From: Rotaria sordida
Lineage: Eukaryota; Rotifera; Eurotatoria; Philodinida; Philodinidae
Direction: 5' to 3'
Length of the DNA stretch: 64,000 nucleotides
Assembly (NCBI GenBank): GCA_905250125.1
Contig: CAJNOL010000216.1
Location: 62,001 to 126,000, forward strand
Shown: piece by piece, positions 47,610-58,495 of the stretch
Numbering within the stretch: the first letter of the stretch is position 1
How the letters are laid out: every line of letters starts with the position of its first letter
The notes under the pieces: generated by a model
What the model was told of the DNA's origin: nothing
What the model saw: the letters and a program-made list of their open reading frames with translations, nothing else
Databases searched by the model: none
Translations under genes and position numbers: made by a program

Positions 47610-48338
47610 ATGGCTGCTAAACAAGCATATTCTACAAGTTCTATATTAACTTCATCTGAAAATGAACTTATTCAACGTGTTCATTCACATTTTCCAAATA
47701 ATGAACCAAATAAATTTCATTTTTTCTATCGAACAGCATCACCTTTTAGTAATTTTCATCCATGTAGTTTCTCAGAAAATGATATTCAATTTCATACAAC
47801 TGAACAATATATGATGTATCATAAAGCAAGTAAAAGCAAAATTATTTTTTTTTTTAATTTTTCAAATAAAATTTTTGTTTTTTTTTCACTCGAAGAATTA
47901 TTCAATGATAATGAAACAGCTGAAGGAATTCTTCAAGCAACAACTCCAGCTGATTGTAAAGCTTTAGGAAGAATTGTAAAAAATTTTGATGAACAATTAT
48001 GGATGGATAATCGAACACGTATTCTTTCAAATGGAATTTATTTAAAAGTATTAGAATTCATTTTTTACTTGAATTTGAAACATAAAAATAAAAATAAAAA
48101 AACACAGAAAAATTTTTTGTTTTCTTTTTCCTAGTTTACCGAAAATGATCAACTAAAACAAGTACTTTTAAAACAATACGGAAGTTTATTAGTTGAAGCA
48201 GCAGCAAACGATGGTATATGGGGTGTTGGATTAAAACAAGATAATCCATTAATTGAAAAACGATCGAATTGGAAAGGACTCAATCTATTAGGTTATATAT
48301 TAACCGATACATTACATCGTATTTATGATCAAAATTAA
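47610..48338 (+). CDS. NADAR domain protein, copy 2
   Basis: Three exons, 47610-47829, 47896-48047 and 48135-48338; about 191 residues. Introns interrupt at the same codons as in copy 1 and exon 2 is the same length (152 bases), so the pair arose by tandem duplication. Signature blocks are kept: SPFSNFHPCSFSENDIQFHT, EQYMMYHKA, CKALGRIVKNFDEQLW, LVEAAANDGIWGVGL, NWKGLNLLGYIL. The start at 47610 (MAAKQAY) aligns with copy 1 and lies 20 bases after a TTTATAG acceptor; an in-frame ATG at 47559 lies upstream of that acceptor and is less likely. Intron 1 (66 bases) has no stop and keeps frame, so a retained form could be translated. The copies differ clearly in sequence, so the duplication is not recent. 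Confidence 0.85.
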
Positions 48339-48420
48339 AACACTTTTTTTTTTCTTTCTTTTGCTATTATCTGACAATAAAAAAAAAGAAAACTTCAAAA
48401 GAAAGTACAAAAAAGAAAAA

Positions 48421-49813
48421 TTAATGAAACGGATTAACCGTATTTCTATACATTCCTTCTTTCATAAGAAAATGTATAAATTCATCTTTAGTTACACGTC
48501 CATCTTTAGTTATATCTAATTTTGTCATTAAATCTTTAGCAACAATGTCCGGTGGATAATCTTCAATATGTTTTATGCCTAATAAAGTATACATTCCTCG
48601 AAGAACTGGTTCAATTTCATCTAGAATAATACAAAAATAATTATTTATAATTTTCTTTAAAAAAATTTAACCTTCTGTTATATAACCATTTGAATCTAAA
48701 TCATAACATTCAAATGCATAATCTAATCGTGATCGAAGATCACCACGTGAACATATAGCAAAACCAAGTAAAAATTCACCGAATTCAACATAACCATTAC
48801 CATCAACATCAAATGCACGAAATACATGATCACACATATTGTCTACACGTTCAGGACATTCTTGACGAAGAAGACGGTATAATTTACGAAATTCATTGCG
48901 ATCAAGACGACCATCTGGATTATCATGGAAAAATTTTTCATGCCATATACGAATTTCATCTTGTGATAAACCTTTTGGAAAAATAAAATAATCGATTTTA
49001 TATCTATTGTTATTATTATGAATATGTAGGAATAAAAGTAAAAAATTTCTAGGACGTATATCATGGAATATTTTTTCTCAAGGGAAAGATCGATAACAAC
49101 AGAACCTTGTAAGTACGTGACAATTTATTTCACTGACGTTTTATTTGTTCAATATTGAAGTAGTGCTGATTACTTGATTTGTTATTAGTTTTCTCTAGAA
49201 AATATCTAATCTATGGCTTTTTTTATTATTAACTTGATTTAAGAAGATGCACTTGACTTCAACCTTATTGTACTTTCATTCTAACAAAAAGACATGACTT
49301 TTATAGAAGAGTGAATATTATCATGTCAAATAACATTGACTCATATAGAAATTTAATAAATTTTACTATTTTTCTTTAATTTGACCCCTAGATAATCATG
49401 AATATATTATTTCATCTATCTCTTTAAACAGATTCATAAAAAAAAATTCTACTGATGTAAACGAATTTCTTTTAACTTGAAATATTTAAATTATTTCACT
49501 TGTCTTTAGAAATCTTGTATTGTTTTTTTTTCATTAGATTTTATTATTCATTAAATCAAATGAATAGTGTAGAAATATCATTATTTTCATGTTGATTGAA
49601 AAATTTAATAAAGTCTACATAAAATATATATATATATATATACTTACCGGTTTGTGAAGACAGGAAGTTAATATCTCGTTCAGATAAAGCCCATTTACTA
49701 CGTGGGTCATCTGGTTCAGATAAATTCTGATGTTTATTTACACTTGGTTGAGGTCGTTTCTGATTAATCATACTAATTCCTATTCTATTCGACGAACTTT
49801 TTGTATTGCCCAT
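48421..49813 (-). CDS. Neuronal calcium sensor-like EF-hand protein
   Basis: Three exons on the minus strand, 49648-49813, 48672-48971 and 48421-48620; 221 residues. It starts MGNTKSSS, a good N-myristoylation signal, followed by a 45-residue variable extension. Four EF-hand loops follow: a degenerate first loop (DNPDGRLDRNE, residues 72-83, the place of the Cys-Pro dead loop of the family), then DVDGNGYVEFGE (110-121), DLDSNGYITEDE (146-157) and DITKDGRVTKDE (191-202). The second and third match the calcium-binding consensus. The order and the GRLDRNEF string are typical of recoverin/NCS-1/KChIP proteins, which switch membrane association with calcium and regulate receptors or channels. Which subfamily is not clear. 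A (TA)n tract follows the first donor site inside intron 1. Confidence 0.85.
49624..49642. repeat. TA microsatellite at the start of an EF-hand gene intron
   Basis: A TA run lying right behind the donor site (GTAAGT, read on the minus strand) of intron 1 of the calcium-sensor gene. Confidence 0.8.
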
Positions 49814-50570
49814 AATCTTATCTAAAATCAATAATAAGTCAAATGTTTTTACATCTTTCTTTAATGGAAAAAAAAACCTCACTACTTTTCTTCTTTGTAA
49901 TAAAATATAAAAACAAAACTGATATATTTATACTTAGCCAAACTTTATCTAAAGTATGTCTCAATGTATATATGTATATTTACTTTGTTACAAAGCAATG
50001 AGGATTTTTATTTCATTCGCGTGGGAACCATTGGCTTCCTACCTCTTCACGCCTTCGTTTTGAAAAAAGGTATCCATATAGAAATCGACTGCAGGTAGAA
50101 ATAATAAAGGTGACAAGTTTAAACTGATGGTTTCTCTTTTTTTTTTAATAATGCACGTGCTTTTCTTTTCCCCTCGTCAATCAACTACATCATATTTATG
50201 TGTACATTGATTTTTTTTTTCTTCTTATATACTAAATAAATCGTAATAATTAAAACTTCTAGATTGTCCAAATGGAATTATTCATGTATATGATATATTC
50301 CAGAAAGATTGCTAAACATATACTTCCGCTCGAACTAAAAAATCCTCTTCTTTGTATGATTTAGTTAGATGTCGCTAATAGTTGATTGGTTACGCGTCTT
50401 ATTTCTATTTCAGTATTTTATTGGCTAATACAAACGATTCTGTTTTATCTCCTTGACGAAGAAATTGTCATGCACGAAGATCAATTTTTGTTTTACCAAC
50501 CATTATTTCCTTTTCATGTCATTGATTATTATTAAAAGAAAATAATTATCTAAAAAACAAAAAGAACAAG
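49814..50570. other. Divergent intergenic region between calcium-sensor gene and TMEM138
   Basis: 757 bases between two start codons on opposite strands; it must hold both promoters. It contains less AT-rich patches (around 50018-50065 and 50330-50460) but I recognise no specific element. Confidence 0.45.
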
Positions 50571-51819
50571 ATGAAACCACAAACAATAGATACCCAACAA
50601 CAACATCTTTTAACAGTGATTCCATTTCGTTATCGAATTTTATTGTATTTAAATATTCTTCTTGTTGTGGTTGACATATGTATTAATACATTTAGTGAAT
50701 TTCTTGCACCAAATACATTTGGACAACTTATTATTTTTATGTAATTATTAATTTCATATTTATTTTTAAACTATTCTAAATGATTTAATCATTAAAAGAA
50801 CTTTTATTAAGTTTTGGGCTACGAAAAAAAAAAGAACATAAAACGAGAGTTTTATTATTTAAAAGTTTTCTATTAAAAATATAAAATCTGTTTTATATTA
50901 ATTTATAAACTATAATACGAGTTAAAAGCATTACAAAAAAATGTCTATGAATAAAAACAAATATTTGTTAGCACAAAAGCAAATACTACGAATAATACAA
51001 AGCCTACGAATCATATTCTTGATTGAATTCTATAAGCATTGATTTGCTAATGTACATATACAAAATTAGGTTTTCTTTTTAGATTTTTCTATTCTATTTG
51101 ACAAAAATAAAGTAAATTCTGTTATACATTTAGAAAAAAATCTATACATTAGAAAATAATTTTAATGAAATTTTCTTCTTATTTTTATTTAGTATTCAAG
51201 ATGTATGTATTGTACTTGCAGTTACATTACTTATTGTTATGATTTTAACAACTTATGTTGCTCAAGCTGGTTTAGTCAGTTTACTTCTTCGCATGTTTCG
51301 TTTTTCAATTCTTATTACTTTTTTCTATTTGGTACTTTGTGCTGTTGTTCAAGGACTTATACTTGTAATTTTTTAAAATTAGATCTTTATTTTTATATTC
51401 GTATTTTAAAATATTATTTTTCTATAGGCTCAACGTTTTTCGGATGATGCATTTGTTAATAGTGTCTTTAAAAAACCAGAAGTATTAGCTTTTTATGTAA
51501 TTCAACGTACATGTATGATAAAGTTTGTTCGAGGTTTTTTTTTTTTTTATTTGTATACATTTTTTTTTTAGTTTCTGTTTTATATTATTATGGAATGAAA
51601 CGTGCTGCTTATCGTTTAAGTGATCCTCATTTTTATCAATCATCAAAATGGTTACAAGATCTTTGGTAAAATTATTGAAAATTTTTCATAGATAAATTCA
51701 TTTTATTTATTTATTTTTCTTCTAGGGAAAAACGTCGTAATGCTGCTACAATGCATATAACTTCAAAAGCAGCTAGATCTGCACAAGGAAAAACTATTAT
51801 TCGTTGTACAATTCTGTAG
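50571..51819 (+). CDS. TMEM138: TMEM138, ciliary transition-zone membrane protein
   Basis: Five exons: 50571-50740, 51193-51364, 51428-51512, 51572-51665, 51726-51819; 204 residues (human 162, the extra length being at the C-terminus). Four hydrophobic segments are visible, beginning LLYLNILLVVVDICINTFSE. The block VAQAGLVSLLLRMFR matches VFQAGLVNLLFHKFK of human TMEM138, and YYYGMKRAAYRLSDPHFYQS matches the family's C-terminal signature. TMEM138 belongs to the cilium base machinery and is mutated in Joubert syndrome; its presence implies ciliated cells. The C-terminus is basic and extended. It is followed by GBA2 343 bp downstream on the same strand. Confidence 0.9.
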
Positions 51820-52141
51820 AATGAATTCTCTTTTAAAATCCTATTGAATCCGTCCATTGATTTTTGTTTTTTATTTGGTTGCTTTTGCTTTCTTTTCGTA
51901 ACATATATATATCTTGTGTCAGATGTATCGACGTGTGTGTATCTCTCGTATCATTCTAACAAATTTTTTAGCTTAATATAAAAGATAAAAAAAAAAAAGA
52001 TTATCAATAAGTTGTCGGAGAGAAAAAATAATCTTTTCGAAATATGAATAATTCATAACGATTGAAATGATTTAATATGAATAAAAAAAATAAAATAAAA
52101 TGTTGATATTGAATTAAGTTTTCTAGTTTTAGATTTTATTT

Positions 52142-52164
52142 TATATATATATATATATATATAT
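52142..52164. repeat. TA microsatellite running into the GBA2 start codon
   Basis: An uninterrupted (TA)n tract of about 22 bases; its last A and T are the first two bases of the GBA2 ATG at 52163. Length changes in this tract would alter the 5' UTR directly before the start codon. Confidence 0.85.
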
Positions 52165-55100
52165 GTCAATATCGAATCTCGATAAATTAATACCCACTAA
52201 ATATGGTTGGCATGTTCGTTTTGATAAACAATTTGATCCAAGATGGAAACCATTTACACGGCCAAGACTAAGACAAGCAATTGAATATGTACCATTATTT
52301 ATGAGGTAATTTTCATGAATATAAAAGAAAGAAAAATTGTTTTGTGTTTATTTATTAGATATCTTCAAATATGGTATAAATTAAAAAAAGCAAAACGACG
52401 AGCACATATGGATTTTCTTAATCCAGTTCCACTTCAACAAATTTATGGTGAATAAAAGAGAAATTTTTAAGAACAATGGGTCTAGATAGTTCTCTCTTCG
52501 TTTCTGGAATTTAGAAGAAAACTTTCATTCACTAAGAAAGTTCATCTTATTTTCCGTCGTTTATCGAGGTTTATAGCACTATGATAGAACATTGTAACCA
52601 GATAAAAATAATATTTTTCAAGTTATCGGTGGAGTTCAAAATCGACATTTGCTAGCGAAAAAGTGTTCACACTTAACAAGTGATTTCGACAATTAACATT
52701 TTTTTCCAGCAATCGAAATTAGCGAAACCCCATATTTGATATCGAATTAGAATTTAGTGAGTTCTCTACAAAAGTACATTATATAAAACAGAATACAGTT
52801 TTTCTATTATATATCATGTGAAAAACTTGATTTGGTGTTGTAAAGGATACGTCAAGTTTTTATTATAAAACCTATTCCTATAGAACCTATGATTTTGTAA
52901 CTCGAATATTTTGATACCACTAGAAAGTTCACATCGTATCAGTTATATTCACACATAACATGTAGGCATTTTTTTCCAAAGACTTTGCTCTTTCTAACAA
53001 GAAAACTATTACGTCTCTATGATGAGTTGTTGTTACACTATACTGAAAAAAAAACTAATTTTACATCACTTGTTCTTTGGATGTAAATGAAAATTTTTTG
53101 TTTTGATTTTTGTATTATGTGTATATGAAAGAAGCAAGTAATAATTAATTTATTTTCTCTGTTATTTAGGTGCACCTATTGGTGGTTTAGGTGGTGGAAC
53201 AATTGGTCGAGGTTTTCGTGGAGAATTTTGTCGTTATCAACTTGTACCTGGTCTCTATGAATTTAATACTGTCGATGCAAATACTGTTTGTTTGTTTATC
53301 GTTTTTGTGTTTAAAATATTTTTCCTAAAAAATATTTTCTTTTTTTTTTTATATAAATTAGTTTACTGTTTGTATTCGTCGGCGAAATAAAACAACTTAT
53401 TGTCAAGTATTAACACCATATCGATTAAGAAAAAAAGGTTTCAATTCATGGAATTGTGCATTTCCAAAAGAAAATGGTCATTATCAAGCCTTATATCCTC
53501 AATCATGGACAACATATGATTTACCCAATCAAAATATTCGATTGCTATGCAAACAACTTTCACCTATTATTCCACATAATTATAAAGTATAGAATAAAAA
53601 AAACATTTATTCGAAAAATTATGTTTATTTATTGATTTATTTATTTATTTTTACTAAGGATTCATCTCTACCAGTCGCTTCTTTTCTTTGGTATATTGAA
53701 AATTTGAATGATGAACCCGTTGAAGTTAGTCTAATGTTTACATGGCAAGCTGGTTCAGGTATTTTTCTCTGTTTTGACATAGACATCACTTAAAAATTGC
53801 TTTTGTTCTTGTAGCTTCTCAAGAATTTTCATGTCGAGATATATCACATGAATCTATTGATGTTACTGATGATGAAATTTCAGCTAGTGGTATATCAATC
53901 AAACAAACATTACGTGGTATGAAACTTGAATATTGTATTATGGGAAAAAAAGAGGTTTGTATTTTTGTATTTATTGGAATGAATATCTAAAAAGAAAAAT
54001 TATCAATATTTTTGAATATTTTTGTACTATTTAAAAATTCTAGTTAGATAATACAATTACTACAAGAACAAATTTTAATATTCATTCGAATACAGATGGA
54101 AGTGATGTTTGGTTTGATCTAACTGATGATGGTCGATTAACAGGTATAAAAGAAAGACTTTTAATAAAGTATAAAAATAAATTTTTCAAGTTTATAAAAG
54201 GATTACTTTAAATCGTAGCTACATATGTCAGCAGGGAGTTGTTTGTTGTCGACAAAAGGATTGTTTAGTTTGGATGGACCGTTCAGTTAGCTTTTACTAT
54301 TTGGCAATAAAAAAAAACTTTTGTCTGCACTGAAATAATATAAAACCGCGAAGATCTCAAGCCGAAACATAGAGGCTAGCAAAGTAAGACGTGAGCCGAA
54401 AGTTTCTAGATAAAATATTTGATTATTTGTCGTATATTTAAATACATTGGAAAAGAGTGAGAAGTAGTGTATTAGAATCAGAAGTTTTTTTTGGGACTTG
54501 TGACTATTGAGCTATAACTTAATCTTCACAGAACTCAAATAGCTATTCTTCTTGCGATAGACTCAACAAAAAGTCTCTATTGCATCTCAACAGATTGCAA
54601 AAAACTTTATTTAAATATATCGGTTTATAGATAATTATGGTCTATATGTTCCAATATATTCGGTAAGATTTTTGTGGCATATCTGGAACAATTTTCATTA
54701 ATTGAAAATTTTGTAATCTAATGTCGATATGTTTAGATGTAGAGATTTTTCTATGAAAATTGAGTGTATAAAGTCTATACGAGATAATCTCTGAGAAGAG
54801 AATGAGAATTCTTGACATTCGTTAGCTTCGAAACAGATATTCCTAGATGATAGAATCCATCGAAGCGTAAGAGAATTCGTAATGTCTGAAAGTCTAGATA
54901 AAAGTTTCACAATCAGATTCTTATAAAATGCTACTGTCTTTTAGTAGTTTGTATAATCTTTCACTAAGAACAAATGCAATCAGCCGACCTACTAGGATTT
55001 TGTCAAAAATTTGGGAATACGACGGTATGTTTTCCCGAGACGACGATTTTTTCGTATGTTTTTTTTTTGTCTAATTCTTAATGGCTTGTACAAGATTAGT

Positions 55101-57804
55101 AGCTGAATCTTGAAAAATTCGATAGTTTGACTGAAGACTACGTTTTTTATGTAAGCTATTCATCATTTCAATGACTAAAATTTTAAAAAGTTTCAAGGTA
55201 ATACTCTTTTACACATCACTTACTGTTTTTTTTTTTCTTATAATAAGAACCGAAAACTGTTCGATCAGCAACCATTCATACAGCTAGTTGTGTATGTATA
55301 TCAACCACAGTTGAACCAAATTCTATCAAGACATCTGAATTTGTTCTTGCTTGGCATATGCCTTTAATTAATTTCGGTCTTGGACAAAGACAATATCGAA
55401 GGTGACTTTTGTTTAATGTTAAATTTTATTTATAATTTATTATTTCTTTAGATGGTATACAAAATTTTTTGATGCGACTACACTTACTGGATCAACTCTA
55501 TGCACTTATACAATGAAAAATCGAATACAATGGGAAGAAGATATTGCAAAATGGCAACAACCAATTTTAGATGATGAGTAAATAGATTATTTACAATTTA
55601 AATAAGAAATAGACTTTGTTTTGTTATTTAGATCATTACCAGAATGGTATAAAAGTGCTTTATTTAATGAATCTTATTTTATTGCTGATGGTGGAACTAT
55701 TTGGCTTGATGTCAGTGAAGATACTACATTGCCTGAACACGTTAGAAAATGGGGTCGATTTGGTTATTTAGAAGGTAAATATTTCAAATGTTCATATTTT
55801 TATTTTGTTTTTTATTATTACATTTTTTTTTTGTTCTAGGTCATGAATATCGAATGGTAAATACATATGATGTTCATTTTTATGCATCATTTGCTTTAAT
55901 TCAATTATGGCCTCAATTAGAATTGAGTATTCAATATGATTTTGGTTAGTTATTTTTCTAGAATATAATGAATGATATGAATATTTTTCATTTTTAGCTA
56001 GTTCAATAGTTTATGAAAAACGTGAAACTCGTACTTATTTATTTCATGGTCGAGCAGCTCATTGGAAAACATTACATTCCGTTCCACATGATCTTGGTGA
56101 TCCTGGTATATGATTGTATTATTTTTTTTTCGAAATTTTTTTGTTATTTTTGTTATTGTTACTATTTAGATGAAGAACCATGGTTATCAGTTAATGCTTA
56201 TAATGCTCATGATACAGCTGATTGGAAAGATTTAAGCTTAAAATATTTACTTCAAATATATCGAGATTATATTTATACTCAAAATAAACAATTTCTTATT
56301 GATGTATGGCCAACAGTAAAAGTAAGAAATATAAATTTGTAAAAACAAAACAAAAAAAAAAGAATAAGTTTTTATTTATATAATAAATAAAGATGGTTAC
56401 TGATCGTGTTAAAAAACAAGATACTGATAGTGATGGTCTTGTTGATAATGGTGGTTTTGCTGATCAAACTTATGATGCATGGACAGTAACTGGAGCAAGG
56501 TAATTTTTTGTTTTTTTTGTTTTTCATTAATTTATTTCAATATTCTTTGATTTGTATTTTTGTTTAGTGCATATTGTGGTAATCTTCATATTGGTGCTCT
56601 TCGTGCTTGTGTTGAAATGGCACAAATAATGAATGATAAAAATGCTTTCGATGAATATGATGTATGGCTTAAATTAGCTAAAAAATCATATTCAGATAAA
56701 TTATGGAATGGACAATATTATAATTATGATTCAAGTTTATCACATCATCATGATTGTATTATGTCGGATCAATTAGCTGGTTTTTGGTATTTACGTTTAT
56801 CCGGTCATAAATATGATGTAAAATTAAATTTAAAGAAAAAAAAAATGATAGTAATAATAATTCATTTATTAATTATAGGATTTTGAAAAAGATCGTATTA
56901 ATAGTGTACTTGATACGATATTTAATATGAATGTTATGACATTTGGTCATGGAAAACTCGGTGCTGTTAATGGAATGACTAGTTCAGGACGATTAGAAAT
57001 TGTTAGTATGCAATCAGAAGAAGTATGGACTGGAGTTACATATGGTTTATCATCAACAATGATTATGGAGGTGAAATTTTTATAATTTCATCCTACTCTT
57101 TAAATAATCGGTTCTTTTTCAGACATACTAACACTAATAAAAAGTAATATAGTAGACAGATCACTTTTTTATTGAGAAAGGTCTAATTTCATATTTTAAT
57201 TTTTGTAAAACACAATCTAAAAGGAATGTCGAAGTATAGGAGTAAAAATTCGAATCCTCCCGCAGATGTGACAAATATCTTAGTAACGAGTCATCACCAA
57301 CTGTGACAGATACAACCATAGAAACATCACAGACAGTGACAGATGTTATTGATGTATGGTTATTACATTTCTGAAGGATTGAGTAAAACGATGGGGAAGT
57401 AATGTATTCTAGGTTAGATAGAATAAAACAATCTTCTTGTGATTAACAACAACAACCATTACATTGTGTTTCATATTTTAATTCTGCAAGGATTGTACTA
57501 ACAGTTTTTTATATTTTATAGAATTTAAAAACTCAAGCATTTATTACAGCTGAAGGAATTTATAATACATGTTACAATGTAGCTGGTTTGGCATTTCAAA
57601 CACCTGAAGCATTGATGCGTGATGGTCATTTTCGATCTGTAAGTATTTTAGTTTTTTTTTTAAATAAAAGAAATTTTTGTTTTTTTGTTTTCTAATATCT
57701 AGTGTGGATATATGCGTGCGTTATCTATTTGGGCAATTCAAAAAGCACTTGAATTATCACGTTTAGAATCAAATAATGACAGTAATAATGTAAATGATTA
57801 TTAA
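52163..57804 (+). CDS. GBA2: Non-lysosomal glucosylceramidase GBA2 (GH116)
   Basis: Eighteen exons: 52163-52305, 52359-52447, 53170-53285, 53362-53586, 53659-53758, 53815-53954, 54044-54143, 55248-55401, 55452-55577, 55632-55774, 55840-55944, 55998-56105, 56170-56321, 56393-56499, 56568-56817, 56879-57070, 57522-57638, 57703-57804; 822 residues (human 927). Family text is strong throughout: [33 protein letters not shown], and [11 protein letters not shown] with the catalytic nucleophile Glu411. [28 protein letters not shown] (with the acid/base Asp at about 579-581), MGAVNGM-like LGAVNGM, and [15 protein letters not shown] then [11 protein letters not shown] follow. The enzyme cleaves glucosylceramide at the cytosolic side of ER/Golgi and plasma membranes. 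The N-terminus is shorter than in vertebrates. Introns 2 (722 bp) and 7 (1104 bp) are unusually long. Confidence 0.95.
54144..55247 (+). other. Long GBA2 intron 7
   Basis: 1104 bp compared with 50-80 bp for most introns of the gene. It contains a TGTCGACAAAAG string (about 54257) and a reversed relative (CTTTTGTCTGCACTG, about 54319) like the ends of the mariner-like element in MCRS1, but only about 80 bases apart. The remainder is featureless to me. Confidence 0.5.
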
Positions 57805-58495
57805 TCCGGTGTGGTTTTTTTTTTAACCTCAAAAAATATGTGTGATGTTTTATTTATTTAATTGACCTATTTCCTTTTTTTTTATGTGAATTAAATTCTT
57901 TTTTTTTTTGTATTCTCGTATGATTTTGCAATAACAAATAAGAATGCGTGTGTGTGTGTCTGAAGACAAATCATTTGAATATTTATTGTGAGATTATGAC
58001 GTTTATTAGAGATTTAGATTATTCTATCCTTAAGTTTGTTTGTTTTATTATTGTAGTCTTATATTTATGTTATTACTATTTTTTTTTTTTTGTGTTGTTC
58101 ATAATAAGATCATCAAATTTTTCATTCCAATAATAAAAAGATAAAAATTTATGTTCACATTTTATATAGAGGAATAGATCTGATGTTGGAAATGAAATAT
58201 ATCTTTCCGCAGAATTAAAAAACTTGGTTTTGTATAATAGAATTTGATATCATTCATTTCGACATGATTTTCTCCATTGAAGAAAAAATCATTTGAAAAA
58301 AGAAAAACTAAACTTCGAAAATGTGAAAATATTATTTTCACATTCATTTTCTTCTCAGTATATAAAACATTAAAATATCCAACCGTAAATACTTTTTTGT
58401 TTAAGAAATTTAATTCACAAGAAAATTCGCGCGTAGAATGTCATAATACATTATCAAAAGCCATCACTATTAAAGAAACAACAAAACAAAAAAAA
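57805..58495. other. Spacer between GBA2 and the PAM2-motif gene
   Basis: 691 bases, AT-rich, with T homopolymers and a TG run near 57945-57960. An open frame leads into the next gene from 58277, but its codons look like untranslated leader. A second small hairpin (TGTGAAAATATTATTTTCACA, 58322-58342) is present; only its arms TGTGAAAATA and TATTTTCACA pair. Confidence 0.4.

Noticed and set aside
54250-54335. Small inverted pair GTCGACAAAAG / CTTTTGTCTGCAC in GBA2 intron 7 as a complete mariner-like MITE
   Set aside because: The ends match only over about 12 bases, and no TA or other duplication flanks them. It may be a relic, but it is not strong enough to annotate.
57236-57275. B-box-like ATTCGAATCC in a GBA2 intron
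   Set aside because: No matching A box or acceptor stem around it; the T stem does not pair properly.
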